Assembly: GCA_033239125.1 (NCBI GenBank)
Contig: BSWB01000003.1
Span: 34,673,001 to 34,737,000 of the forward strand
Length of the DNA stretch: 64,000 bases
Direction: 5' to 3'
Source: Fagopyrum homotropicum
Lineage: Eukaryota > Streptophyta > Magnoliopsida > Caryophyllales > Polygonaceae
Positions 23,269 through 34,730 of the stretch are shown here, piece after piece. Made by a program: the position numbers and the translations under genes. Position 1 is the first letter of the stretch; every line of letters begins with the position of its first letter. The notes below the pieces were generated by a model that did no database searches, was not told where the DNA came from, and saw nothing but the letters and a program-made list of their open reading frames with translations.

Positions 23269-26200
23269 ATGCTTCCAGTTCTCTTCTCTATGATAGTTTT
23301 TAAGAATTGCTTAATGTGGAATGTGTTCGGTGCCGGCAAGAGCGGGTTCCGTAGAGCTATTAAGTACCTTTGCAACCATCATAGTGTAGATGTCCTTGCT
23401 ATTTCTGAACCCAAGATCTCTGGGGCTAGAGCCCGTGTTGTCTGCGAATGCCTGAACTATTCCGGATGCTTCCAAGTTGAAGTTGACAGTTTTGAAGGAG
23501 GTGTATGGCTTCTTTGGAAAAGTGAGAAGATACATATAACTATTGTTAGCAATAGCAGATGGTTTATTCATGCAGAAGTTGGTGAAAGTAATAGTTCTTA
23601 CAGGTTAGTAGTGGTGTATGCTCCCCCGGATATCAGCAGACGGAAGGAGTGTTGGATTGCTCGAGATCAAGAGTTGGCTACTGTATCAGCCCCTCTCATT
23701 TGTGGAGGGGATTTCAACTGTATCAAATACCTTCATGAGCAGCAAGGAGGTTCTGGCAGATTGCATGCAGACTCAAATGCGTTCAACAACTTCATCCTGA
23801 CTCATGGACTTATTGACCTTGGTTTCTCTGGAGCCGATTTCACCTAGGATGATAGTAAATCTTCCAAATGGAATATGAAAAAAGGCTCGATATAGTTTTT
23901 ATGAATCAGGAAGGGAGGTTGAAGTGGTCGAATGCCCATGTTAGACATCTTGCACGGTTTTCGTCCGACCATTCTCCCATCTGCCCTTCCTTGAACCCCA
24001 TCACTACTATCAGAAGAGACATAAGGCCGTTTAAATTCGAGGCAGCTTGGATGACCCACCGTGACTTTCAACCCATGGGGGAGATGTGTTGGTTCAGTAA
24101 TCCAGAGGTAAGTAAGGCTTTACCCTCTCTTAAAAATTCTCTTATTAATTGGAATAGACTTGTGTTTGGTAATGTGTTTCGCAGGAAAGATAAAGTTATG
24201 GCTAAGTTAGCCAAAATCCAAGCTAGGTTGTGTTGTGGAAGCACACCAAGATTGATTAAGGAGGAGAGTAAGCTAAAAGCCGATATAGAAGACATTTTGG
24301 AGCAGGAGGAGACTATTTGGTTCCAAAAGTCTAGAGAGCTTTGACTGGAGTAGGGTGATAGAAACACCACCTTTTTGCATATGTCTACTATCATTCGCAG
24401 AAGCCGGAATAGAGTGATGGGGCTTACCATGGATAATGAGGAGGGGGTGGATAATCAGGCTAGACTAGAGGCACATGTTGTTGAGTATTTCAAAGGTCTT
24501 TATAACCTTGACGATTCCCAGCACCATCCAGCCCGCAAGTTGATCACGTTGGACTTCCCCGAAATTGAGAACTTTGAGTGGGACAACATTCAGAAGCTGG
24601 TTACTATGGAGGAAGTTTGGCATACTACCAAGAGTATGGGGGCCTATAAAGCCCTTGGAGTGGACGGTTTTCAACCGATGTTCTATCAGAAGTGTTGGAG
24701 TATTGTAGGTAAGTCGATGATGAACGAAGTGACCCATTTCTTCGAACATCAGAAGCTGTATCCGGGCAATAATGATACCCTTATTTCTCTTATAGCCAAG
24801 GTTGGAAAACCTGGACTCATCAGTCAATTCAGACCGATAGCTTTATGTAATGATAGCTACAAGATTATCTCGAAGGTGCTTGTTTAACCGTATACAATCC
24901 ATCATTGTTAAGCTTGTTGGCCCAACTCAAGGTAGCTTCATACCATGGTGTCTTATCCAAGATAATATTGTTCTCATGCAAGCAATTGTGCACTCCATGA
25001 GAAAGAAGAAAGCTGGAAGACAATGGATGCTTCTGAAATTAGATTTAGAGAAGGCGTATGATAGAATTAGATGGGATTTCATTGATGACACGATCATTGA
25101 TGCTGGATTTTCCCATGAGTGGGGGAAGATGATTCAGGAACGTGTGAATAAATCTAAGTTGTGGGTTATTTGGAATGGCGAGGTGACGGAATAGTTTACC
25201 CCCTCGAGGGGTATAAGACAAGGAGATCCGATATCACCTTACCTCTTTGATCTTTGTGTGGAAAGACTCAGTCATTTGATCCTAGAGGCTGTTGATCGAG
25301 GTGATTGGAAGCCTATCACCTTATCCCGTGGTGGTCCTAAGTTATCACACCTCTTCTTTGCCGATGACATAACCTTGTTCGCCGAAGCTTCGGTCTCCTA
25401 GATCCAGGTTATTATGAGTTGCATCGATACCTTTTGTAAGGCTTCAGGTCAAAAGGTCAGTATTCAGAAGTCAAAGATCTTCGTTTCTCCCAATGTATCG
25501 AAGGATCTTTGCAACCATATAGGAAGTTCGAGTGGGGTGGAGGTGACCAAGAATCTTGGCAACTATCTATGTGTTCCGATCCTTCAAGGGAGAGTCTCGA
25601 AAGCCACGTTCTCTTCCCTTCTTGATAAAATCAATCTCAAACTTAATGGATGGAGAATTAAGACGTTGAGCTTTGCGGGCCGAGTTACTCTAACTAAAGC
25701 CGTTCTCACCTCTATCCCCATCTACAATATGGCAACACTCTTCCTCCCGGTTAGTGTGACTGATGAGATTGATAAATTATGCCGCAGTTTTGTGTGGGGC
25801 CACTTTGAGGGACACAGGAAGATGCATACCATTAGATGGAGCGAATTCTGTTTGCCCAAGGAGAAAGGCGGCCTTGGTATCAGACGTATGCAGGAGACCC
25901 ACAAAGCGTTACTCAGGAAGTTGGATTTGAGATTTGTGAAGGAGTAAGATGGGTTGTGGATCAAAGTTTTGGAGAATAAGTATTGTAGAGGCAATTCCAA
26001 GAGGCCAGCTGTAGTGTCACACGTCTGGTGAGGAATCACAAAAGGGCTTCATCAGGTGGTAGCCATTAGGTCGAAATGGATGCTTGGTGATGGATGCTCT
26101 ATCGGGTTCTAGAATGATAAGTGGCTGGAAGACGGCCCACTAAGCTCCCATGCTATCATCCCCATTGCTCAGGCGGATTTATCAAGGACGGTGAGGAGAT

Positions 26201-27447
26201 ACTGGTCGGATAAAAGGGGTTGGTATTGGCAGCAACTTAACAGTGCACTGCCATCTGTTACCTTGCTCAAGCTTGCTGTTGTCAAACCCTCGTCGATCGC
26301 GCTCGGTTTCAATGAGAATGGCGAGCCTGGCATGCACAGAGATGAAGTAGGTTGGATTTTATCACAAGACGGGAATTACAGCACCACCTCAGCCTACAGG
26401 ATGCTCACGAGTGTTGATGACCTATCCTCAAGTGAAGGAGCGATCTTCAAGACTATTTGGAGACTTAGAGTGCAAGAAAGGGTCAAAAATTTCCTGTGGA
26501 AAGTGTTAAAAGGTGGTGTACTGAGTAATGAGGACTGAGTGAGACGGCATATTGGACAGTCGGAAACATGTGACTGTTGCAGACAATGCACCGAGACACT
26601 CATACATCTATTCCGAGATTGTGCTAATACTAGGTCCATGTGGCATTTATTGCAAGCTGGATCCTATATGGAAGACTTTTTCACTACCCCTTTCTCTGCA
26701 TGGTTGCGAAGTAATGTTCTATCAAAAGTTCATTCTAATAATGATTATTTGTGGAGTGAATTGTTTGTAGTCGGGATCTGGCAAACTTGGAAATGGAGGA
26801 ACGAGTCCACCTTCACCGACAAGCACTATGGAGGAAATAAAAGTTGGATTGTTAAAGATGCTACCAGAGAGTATACAAGAGGTTTGACAAGGCGCCAGGT
26901 GATGCATGATAATTTTCCGTCACGTAGGCTCAGCGTTACCCGGACTCCTCCACCGAAAGGGTACGTCAAAGTCAACACGGATGGGTCTAAGAAGGCGGAT
27001 GGTCATGCGAGTGTGACAGGTGTTATTAGGAATAAAGCGGGAGAGTGGGTGAGAGGCTTTGGCGTTAACCTTGGTATAGGTTCCGTACCCATAGCTGAGT
27101 TGTGGGGGTTGGTCCATGGACTGAGATTAGCTTGGGATCTTGGTTTCAGATCGGTCGTTTTCGAATCTGATTCTCAGGTGGCCATTGCTCTTATCAAGAG
27201 CGCCATAGCACCTCATCACCCTCTCGTCAGTCTGGTACGTATGTGCCATGACTATATGAAAAGAGACTGAATTATCTAGTTTCGGCATGCCTACCGCGAG
27301 GCGAATAAAGTAGCGGATTTTATTACTAGTTTTGCTTTGTACCTTCCTATTGGTTTGAATGTATTGTTTGACCCACCGGAGGGTGTAGTTGACCTTTTAC
27401 TTGATGATGTAAGGGGTCGAGCTATCCCCTGCTTGCGGACTACTTAG
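23269..27447 (+). pseudogene. LINE ORF2: endonuclease, RT, zf-RVT, RNase H
   Basis: The AP-type endonuclease (about 23300-24000) keeps WNVFGAGKSGFRRA, ISEPKISG, GGDFNC, RLDIVFMN and SDHSPI. The RT (about 24600-25420) keeps YKALGVDGFQPMFYQKCW, LISQFRPIALCNDSYKIISK, LDLEKAYDRI, RQGDPISPYLFDL and HLFFADDITLF with an intact catalytic FADD. The zf-RVT lies near 26440-26640 and RNase H at about 26950-27330 (VKVNTDGSKKADGHASVTGV, VVFESDSQVAIALIKS). Frameshifts or stops occur near 23847, 24344, 24890, 25194, 25400, 25947, 26538 and 27270. The ORF is complete in extent but dead. Confidence 0.92.
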
Positions 27448-27518
27448 CCTTCTTTTCTATCAATAAAAGCGCGTCTAGATGCGCCGGAGACCACTGACTC
27501 TCCTTCCCACAAAAAAAA

Positions 27519-28380
27519 AAGGATTTTAGCAAGTGAGAATGGGCTTTAGGAACAAAGTTTGCTTCTGCTGAAATTTTTAAGGAAATGGTTACTAGATATG
27601 TCGTTGATCTCAGGTATTGTATTAGTTGGTGTAGGAATAACCACATGAAGAAATTAGAAACCAAATGTATGTATGGTTGTTCATGGAGGATATATGCATC
27701 ATGGGATAACAAAGAGAATTATTTGTAGTTAAGAGCTTGAATGATATACAAATATATAGTAGAGAAGACTACAAAAGCAAACAAGTGAAGCCATCATTCC
27801 TAGCTAAAGAGTTTGTTGTTCATTATAAGAGGGATCCATATTAATAATCTAAATACTTGAAGAAACTAGTAAAAGAGAAAGATGGGGTTCACTTGTCCAG
27901 ATTCCAATGTTGTAGAGTGAAACATGCAACTTACAAGATTTTATATGGTTCACTTGAAGAACACTACATGACTTTGGGTTCTACATTGTTGAGTTGGAGA
28001 GTGTATCCTAAGACTACGATTGTATTGCTCACTGCTAAAAATGTCATACCAAGAAGTCCGGATATATTTAAGTATTCTTGTTTTCACTTTGTTGCTCACT
28101 ACTGAAAATTATGTTCTTTATTGGTTCAAAAATGATAAATATGTCTTTGCTTATGGATGTTCTATTAAAATTGTCAACAACCAACAACATTGGAAGCAAG
28201 TAGTTACTTCTACCACAAATCAAAATTTGTGTTGGAAGGCCGGAGAAGAATTGAAGGAAGGATCTAAGAGAGAAATTTGATAAGCCCGGAAAGCTAACAA
28301 AACATGAAATAAGTATGACAGGTCATACTAAGAGACCTTGTCCTACAAGAGATTCTGTTTCAAAATCAAATCTTAATAAT
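27519..28380 (+). pseudogene. MuDR-like transposase, continuation after the LINE
   Basis: The reading resumes with DFSK-EWALGTKFASAEIF and FKEMVTRYVVDLRYCI, then CMYGCSWRIYASWDNKENY, the Cys-containing region after the PB1-like domain in plant MULE transposases. Further blocks are SREDYKSKQVKPSFLAKEFV and VIPRSPDIFKY. Near 28280-28350 a degraded zinc-knuckle region reads GHTKRPCPTR. The DDE catalytic core between these is not recognisable, so the middle was probably deleted. Confidence 0.7.
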
Positions 28381-28444
28381 CAACAAGACTTTAACCAAAG
28401 GTGTAATTTTTTGTTTATCACCTTGTCATCCCTAAATTCATAAC

Positions 28445-28446
<2 letters not shown>

Positions 28447-28506
<60 letters not shown>
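28447..28506. repeat. (AT)n microsatellite
   Basis: About 60 bp of uninterrupted TA dinucleotides inside the MULE. Confidence 0.98.
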
Positions 28507-28509
<3 letters not shown>

Positions 28510-28969
28510 GTTCCTAACAAAGGCCATCTAGGCTAAGAGGTAGGCCAAGGAAGGGTCAAAATCCAATTATGTCCATGAATGAAAGGCTTCCTTGAGGGTT
28601 TTATTTTGATCCATTCAGTTGAAGAATTCATATAAATGTGAGTAAATTTATTTTTAAATGTAGTATATACTAGCTCAAAACATTTGAATGTATATCATTT
28701 AATTATTAAATTGTAATTGCAGCCTAGACATCTTCGGCATGTGTTATCTCAACTACTCAAAATGCACCATTTGTTGCGCATGCTCAGTCGTGAAGCCCTC
28801 ACACTTTTGAGTAGTCTATTTTTTTAATGTAGTGAACTTGTGATTGCTGTCAATTTTCTTCCGGCTATTTAACTATACAACTATTGCAATACTTTTCACC
28901 ATTAAAAACACTAATAGCACAAAGAAAGGGGAGTCAAGTAGCTATCATTGAACCATATACTCATTCTTT

Positions 28970-29060
28970 CAATATTGCATTCTTTTCCATCAATATTGCA
29001 TTCTTTTCCATCAACCTTTTCAATATTGCATTCAATATTGCATTCTTTTCCATCAACCTT
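28970..29060. repeat. short tandem repeat with TATTGCATTCTTTTCCATCA
   Basis: Three to four copies of an AATATTGCATTCTTTTCCAT unit, some followed by CAACCTTTTC. It lies downstream of the GRF-type remnant on the minus strand and could once have been its coiled-coil tail. Confidence 0.75.
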
Positions 29061-29150
29061 TTCAATTTAACCTCTATGGAGAACTTCTTCTCCTTCAATT
29101 ATACAACCTTCAACTCTAACCTCTCTCTATCTTGTGCATCAGACACCATC

Positions 29151-29545
29151 TTAAATATAAAGACCTTCATCCTTGTTTATCTCCCTAGTTGTTAAGATAG
29201 CCATAACATCACTTTCTTTGTCAACCCATTCAAAGAATGTACAATCTTTTTCCTGCAATTTAAATTTAACAAAAATTTTAATAACCATCACATAATTCAA
29301 ATTCTAACAAATGATAGTTTTAGCAATTACACTATCAATCAACAACAATAATCAACCCTAATCGTGACTCCGAAGGTCAAATTTTAGTACACATACCTTT
29401 CAGAGAGAGCAACGATAAAACCGTTTTCCTTGGTTCAAGTTATCCTTATGAACCATCAATACCACCGCCGACAAATTGTGGTGACAAAGAACCTCTACAG
29501 TTCTTCCAACCTTGTAACCCTACTTTTAGATGATTGATCACTCAT
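29151..29545 (-). pseudogene. GRF-type zinc-finger gene remnant, two exons, in the MULE
   Basis: Reading leftward, an ATG at 29545 starts MSDQSSKSRVTRLEEL. One frame over is LCHHNLSAVVLMVHKDNL and QGKRFYRCS, the CX-type GRF zinc finger. A donor GTATGT follows at about 29396 and an acceptor TGCAG at about 29253. The second exon continues with KDCTFFEWVDKESDV, the usual C-terminal half of plant GRF fingers, to TAA at 29151. One frameshift and a stop near the exon end suggest it is broken. Small GRF proteins bind nucleic acid and are common near plant transposons. Its place inside the MULE, facing the transposase, suggests it belongs to the element. Confidence 0.65.
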
Positions 29546-29919
29546 TTTCTCAAATCTATGAGGTTGGATTTTTTCTATTGCCAAACAGAGCTAATTTGGA
29601 TTTGAGATTAAAATACAAAGGAGGTTAGGGCTCGTACATGAAATGGGAAAAATGTGAACTTATGACACTAACGATTAAAAGGGGTGGAGGGTAAGTTGTT
29701 TCTGTTTTCCTTTTCTAATTTCTCATTTTAAATTTTTTTTTGGACATGTTAGCATTTCTGAAGCTACCTCATCACGATTTTTGGGAAAAACAATTCGGTG
29801 CTAAAAATAGCAACAACCCTCTAAAGCTTAGGCTTTTTTCCGCAATTTTTATAGGTTGTGCCACCACCCGCAACATTACTAAAGGTCGTGCTATTTATAG
29901 CATTTTTGCCTCTCATTTA

Positions 29920-30590
29920 TGAAAAGTAGGAAAACATAATTGTATTGTCTAGATTCGGTTAAAGTAAATTTCAATCAAACAAATTTGGCTAAAGTCATTC
30001 GGATCATCAATCATATTCACGGATGATTATCCAATCCGGCCAAAAAGTTGAGTCGGATACCAATGTCATGTTTTTGAATTCAGATCAAAAAGATAATTAG
30101 CCGTATATATATACTACCGGATCCAACAATCCAAATTGAATTTGGATCGGGGTTCCTATAACTTTGAATCCGGGTCAGGTTAATATCTTCAAATAAATTT
30201 TAATAAAAAGTGTATATCTAATAGCTCCCCGACCTAATTGGATAACCCGGATTCAAATTAACAAATTGTCCGACCTAAATATGACCAGAATTAAGATGTT
30301 AAGCAATCAAACCAATTTTAATCCAACCCGAACATAAATTGGCCTAATTTTGAACCCGATTAAGCCATCCTAATTGGCACAACTACCCGAATCCATTAAA
30401 AATCCAAAGAAAACCGACCCAAAATTACCCGCGAACAAAACTAAATCGATTCATTAAGACCCAAGAACCAAGACTATTTGATAACCCGTTTCAACCCGAA
30501 CAATTGATACTCGACCCAAACCGACCTGAAGACGACCTGTTAGTCCTGTTTGACACCCTTACTCTCAGGGGGTTGTGGGACGAGAACCAT
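29920..30590. repeat. degenerate CCGACC/ACCCGAA-type repeat
   Basis: From about 29950 to 30560 words such as ACCCGA, CCGACC, GGATCC and AATTGG recur without regular period. It resembles the tract at 2870-3310. No gene was seen. Confidence 0.45.
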
Positions 30591-30970
30591 AGATGATGTC
30601 TAGAGTGTTATATGAGATGAACAGTTTGATTTTGGGCTTGTGCACTTTCTATACGAGTTGAATTTGAACATGATACGAGTATGATCCGTATTTCCTCGAT
30701 CTAGATAATTAAGCCTCAATGGCACTTGAATTAGATGATAGACTCGACACACACAATACACAATCAACAGTGAGAAATAATGAGAAAAGGCACAGAGATG
30801 AGTAGAAGAAATGGGAGCAAATTGATCAAAGGTAGAGAAGATAGAACCGTAGAAAAACCAATGCAAGAACCTTTGATCTTGAGAGAAAAAAACAAAAACA
30901 ACAGACCAACGACCCTGTTTTCTACAACTCCACACAACTCAACAATGGAGGTTGAGAAACACGAAGAGGA
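30591..30970. other. unassigned spacer before the copia element
   Basis: Short open frames exist on both strands (69 and 111 codons), but none shows a domain I recognise. It may be part of an unidentified LTR or UTR. Confidence 0.4.
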
Positions 30971-31279
30971 TGTTTATGATATTAAGTAAATATTTGTAAT
31001 TTATAAAATTGTTTGATATTAAGTAAATATTTGTAACTTATAAACCTATTTTTAGTTATCCATAAGCTTAGTTATAGGTTGATATAGGTTTATTTTTCCA
31101 ATAACCAATCTCAGGTTGTTAGCAGCACGATCAGTAGAGTTATTAGACTTGTACATGTATTTAACTCAACCATTCTAATGAGTGAGTAAGTAATTCTCTC
31201 TATTTATCTTCTCATGGTATCGAGCCTATCGATTCTATAACTTATTTTTTCAAGACTCAAACACGGCATGCTACTGATC

Positions 31280-32175
31280 ATGACTGCCCTTTCTTCCTCC
31301 TCCACAATCACCAATGATCAAGAACCCAACTTTTACCAATACTCAGTTGGTCTAGTGGTTGTGGTGCTAGACTCCTTAAGTGTTAGCCTGGAGATTCGAG
31401 TTCGAATCTTCTTGGAGACATGTATAAAAAAATTGGTATTTGGAGGCTATCCCAAATTGGGCCACGACTTATACCCATCCTGGATGTAGAGCGGCAAAGC
31501 CGATCGAACCGGGAGTTACGCTAAACCCTTAAAAAAAAAGAGAACTCAACTCTTCATTCATCGTTGTCAACTTTCACAACGCTAACAAACTCAACGGCCA
31601 CAACTTTATCGAATAGAGAATGCAAGTCGAAGCTCTACTCATTGGGTATGGTCTATACAAGTTTGTAGACGGAACTCATCACATACCAAACGAAACAGTG
31701 TCCCAAACTACCGGTGAACCACCGGCCACGACAACAATTGCCAACCCCAAGTATCAAACTTGGATTTGCCAAGACAAACAAATCTTTGGTGTCCTTGTAT
31801 CCACTCTTTCCTCGGATGCCACTCATGTTCTCGATGGAGTCAATACTCTAAATAAGCTTGGGATCTCCTTACAAAGATGTATGATAACCCATCTCAGGGT
31901 CATATCCTTCAACTCAAGCATGTCACAAAGGGAACCTCGACTATTGTTGTATATATGTAGATTGTTGGCAAGATCACGAATGATCTTGCTCTCCTTGGCG
32001 AGCATGTTGAACAAGAGGACCTAATTGACTGCATTCTTGATGGTCTTGACACGGACAATCAATATTTTATTGATGGAGTAAAGCAATGTGACACTATCAT
32101 CACCACAGAAGAGCTTCACGAAAAATTAATAAACCGAGAACTCGCCTTGAAGCTTACTAAACTCATAACTTAGTT
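31280..32175 (+). pseudogene. copia gag (UBN2-like), interrupted
   Basis: ATG at about 31280 opens MTALSSSSTITNDQEPN, then the SINE intervenes. After it come SFIVVNFHNANKLNGHNF, QVEALLIGYGLYKFVDGT, PKYQTWICQDKQIFGVLVST and the LTKLIT end. This is the typical gag of plant Ty1/copia elements. A stop (TAG near 31615) and a frameshift near 31900 break it. Confidence 0.8.
31332..31540 (+). mobile_element. tRNA-derived SINE in the copia gag
   Basis: About 209 bp with a pol III A-box-like TGGTCTAGTGGTTGTGG at 31348 and a B-box-like GAGTTCGAATC at about 31397. It ends in an A run (31531-31539). Flanks AGAACCCAACT (31321-31331) and AGAACTCAACT (31541-31551) form an 11-bp TSD with one mismatch, and the gag frame is continuous when the SINE is set aside. 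It lacks a complete cloverleaf, so it is not a tRNA gene. Confidence 0.85.
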
Positions 32176-32584
32176 TCCCGTATCCGCAAATATGTCTTTC
32201 CATTCAAAAATGTTGATGTTCTTGAAGCATTGCATGTTTTTGGATTCAACTGGACATTGGACACCGACCTTAATAGCTGCTTCACAAGACCAACGACAAA
32301 TAGGTCCACCACCACAACCCCACTAATATTCCTACTACACTGGCCCAAAATGCAAACTCTACCCAACCCGATACAACTCCCTTTGAACCACACTCTCCCT
32401 ATACTATCCCATCCACTTCAACCCCTCAACAACGCAATAGCCCCCCATCTCCTACGCCTTCATCATTGGCATCCCCTGTAAATGGAATGACAGCGTCATC
32501 GCCTCCTCCACCACCTCCACCACCACCACCTCGAGTAATCACACACTCCCAAAATAGCGTGTTCAGACACCATATCGTGAAGCG

Positions 32585-33260
32585 GTCGGAAGTTTGCAAT
32601 GCCTATCTATTACCCGTCCCGACATTGCTTATGCTATTAATAAGTTGTCTCGGTTTATGCACAAGTCGTCTGATGTGCATTGGTCTGTTGTAATACGTGT
32701 GCTTCGATACTTAGCATGCACTATCCATCATGGTGTTACTGTTCACAACAACTTTGAGCTCCACTTTCGTGCTTCTTTGATGTTGAACGGGTGGGTGACA
32801 AGAGTGATTACTTGTCTACCTGTGCTTATATTGTGTATCTGACAAAAATCCCATCTCATGAAGTAGCAAGAAGTTACGAACAATTGCCCGTTCTTTGACT
32901 AAGGCGGAATACCGTTCTGTTACGAATATTGCTGCTGAGTTGCAATGGATATATTCACTCCTTCAAGAACTTGGCTTCCAGCCTCCTAAAATACCAATCA
33001 GCTACTGTGACAATGTCGGTGCTACTCATTTATATGCGAATCTAAATTTTCACTCAAAGATGAAGCATGTCGCTTTAGATTACCATTTTATAAGAGAAAG
33101 AGTTCAAAATCATCTTCTTCTTCGGGTTGCTCTTGTCCATTATGATGATCAACTAGCTAATGCACTTACCAAGTCATTATCTACAACTAAGTTCAAGATG
33201 CTCAAGATCGGACTGCCAAATCCACCGTCCATCTTGCGGAGGATATTAAGTAAATATTTG
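32585..33260 (+). pseudogene. copia RT end and RNase H
   Basis: It starts with LQCLSITRPDIAYAINKLSR and RVLRYLACTIHHG, then shifts frames. From 32895 comes TKAEYRSVTNIAAELQWIYS, ISYCDNVGATHLYANLNFHS and HVALDYHFIRERV, the RNase H C-terminal half, ending ILRRILSKYL at the right LTR. The upstream stretch 32180-32580 is Pro/Thr-rich and shows no domain, so most of pol was deleted. Confidence 0.85.
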
Positions 33261-33335
33261 TAATTTATAAAACTGTTGGATATTAAGTAAACATTCTAAC
33301 GAGAGAGTAAGCAATTCACTCTATTTATCTTCTCA

Positions 33336-33693
33336 TATGGATCATATGAACATCAACCTTAGAGAAGATTGACACACACAAGTCAATTAAGTCATAAAAA
33401 AACTTCACAAATTTCTCACCATAAGTTCTCTTTGCATTGAAAGGTTACGTGAATACAAACAATAACACTGTACATTTCTCACCAAAATCTCGTTTTGGAT
33501 TGAAAGTTTACGTGAATACAAACAATAATTAGAAAGGTTTTATATGTCCTAGAAGCCTTATCTAAATTTAAAGAACGAATTTTAGGGGATTAAAACTAAT
33601 TGAAGTTTTCTCTAATTAGAAAGGTTTGTGGTTGTAGTTTTTATATTCTTTGTATAAGATTTTTTTCTCATAATTATTTTTTAAAATTATTTG
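33336..33693. other. AT-rich spacer with a two-copy repeat
   Basis: About 33411-33530 holds two copies of a roughly 60-bp unit containing TTACGTGAATACAAACAATA. No gene was seen. Confidence 0.55.
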
Positions 33694-34044
33694 TAGGGTT
33701 GTAATATGAGACAAGCTACTCGGGCTCGGCTCGCCAAAAGCTCGACTCGAGCTCGTTCACTTTCTAAACGAGCCAAGTTTGAGCACATTTTAAAGCTCGT
33801 ATAAATTTTAGGCTCGTTCGGATAAAGCTCGGCTCGTTTGGCTAAAATAACACTATAAGAGAATTATTTTAGCCAAGCTACTCGGGCTCGGCTCGTCAAA
33901 AGCTCGGCTCGAGCTCGTTCATTTTCTAAACGAGCCAAGCTTGAGCACAATTTAAAGCTCGTATAAATTTTAGGCTCGGGCTCGACTCGTTTATAAACGA
34001 GTCAAGCTTGATCATGTCAATGCTCGGCTCGTATTACACCCCTA
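33694..34044. mobile_element. hAT-type MITE (351 bp) rich in GAGCTCGGCTCG words
   Basis: The ends are TAGGGTTGTAATATGAG and, in reverse, TAGGGGTGTAATACGAG. Both sides carry the perfect 8-bp TSD ATTATTTG (33686-33693 and 34045-34052). There is no coding capacity. A segment of about 100 bp occurs twice inside (about 33715-33815 and 33875-33975). It is full of short self-complementary GGCTCG/CGAGCC words. The 8-bp TSD supports hAT mobilisation. Confidence 0.88.
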
Positions 34045-34052
34045 ATTATTTG

Positions 34053-34652
34053 TGATCCACGACTTTTTTTTTTTTAATTCGGTCATATTTTTATTTGTTT
34101 TGATATCACAAATTAGTTATCAAATAAGGGTGACAATTTGAAAACTTGTATAAATAGAAAGTTTCCTTAATTTTTTGATATCTCACATCCGTTATAAGAC
34201 AAACTGATATTTTGAAAATTTGTATAAATAGAGGATTTGAACATTAAACAAATCATACATTTCTAATCTTTTGGCTAATTTTAAGTATAATTATTATTCA
34301 TATCAAATTAATATTTATTTTATAGATCGTTGACCTAATATATGTGGGTCGTTGACTAACTGCTATGTGGTTGGGTCGTCCCATAAGATTATTGACATAA
34401 TACATGGATCGTTAACCTACTACGTAGATCGTTTTCTATATAATTTAAAAAAATGATTGACATACATATTTGATTTTATTATTTAATTTAATAAAATTAA
34501 ATACGTATATTTTTAATATAAATATTATTTTTTATTCTTTAATAATTTTTATAAATAGAAATTATACACTTCGGCTCTTTTGACTAATTAGTTTAAGTTA
34601 ATTATAACTCATATAGAATTAATATATTTTACGTGAATCGTTTACCTAATTA

Positions 34653-34653
<1 letters not shown>
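34053..34653. other. AT-rich spacer
   Basis: Strongly AT-rich. GATCGTT-CTAATA-type words recur near 34320-34440. No gene or clear element was seen. Confidence 0.5.

Positions 34654-34724
<71 letters not shown>
34654..34724. repeat. (AT)n microsatellite
   Basis: About 70 bp of TA repeats, directly before an inverted-repeat element. Confidence 0.98.
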
Positions 34725-34728
<4 letters not shown>

Positions 34729-34730
34729 GT

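Larger units (their letters stand above)
10492..27518 (+). mobile_element. near full-length L1-type LINE inside the MULE, itself interrupted
   Basis: The 17-bp duplication AAGGATTTTAGCAAGTG flanks it at 10475-10491 and 27519-27535. A poly(A) run at the 3' end (27511-27520) overlaps the start of the right copy. Without the inserted chromovirus the LINE is about 6.4 kb: a 5' leader, ORF1 (DUF4283 plus CCHC), and ORF2 (endonuclease, RT, zf-RVT, RNase H). Stops in both ORFs show it is inactive. Length and organisation are those of a complete plant L1, so insertion was apparently full length. Confidence 0.92.
9238..29910 (+). mobile_element. Mutator-like element (MULE), host of the nested insertions
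   Basis: Long terminal inverted repeats match: GGCTAAACTGGTATAAATAAC at 9238 and GGCAAAAATGCTATAAATAGC read inward from 29910. Similarity continues for about 170 bp, including CTTTAGAGGGTT and AAAATCGTGATGA. The flanks are TCTCGTTTA (9229-9237) and TCTCATTTA (29911-29919), a 9-bp TSD with one mismatch, as MULEs make. The element carries a MuDR-like transposase remnant on + (9838-10491, then 27519-28380) and a GRF-type zinc-finger remnant on - (29151-29545). Without the nested LINE it would be roughly 3.6 kb. The catalytic DDE region was not found, so an internal deletion is likely. Confidence 0.85.
30971..33335 (+). mobile_element. gutted Ty1/copia retrotransposon
   Basis: The left LTR runs to TTATCTTCTCA at 31214. 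A PBS-like TGGTATCGAGCC follows at 31215. The right LTR ends at 33335 with the same CTCTATTTATCTTCTCA and is shortened internally. A block of about 36 bp, GATATTAAGTAAATATTTGTAA, occurs twice at each LTR start, which makes the exact 5' edge uncertain (30971 or 31010). The coding content is a gag start and an RNase H end; protease, integrase and nearly all RT are gone. A SINE sits in gag. Confidence 0.8.

Noticed and set aside
28884..29195. 103-codon plus frame with SINIAFF repeats
   Set aside because: Product of a short tandem repeat opposite the GRF-type remnant.
30780..30987. 69-codon frame rich in Lys/Glu/Arg
   Set aside because: No domain, and no start context or neighbour to support it.
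31348..31410. tRNA gene
   Set aside because: A- and B-box-like sequences are present, but no complete cloverleaf can be formed; the A tail and TSD show it is a SINE.
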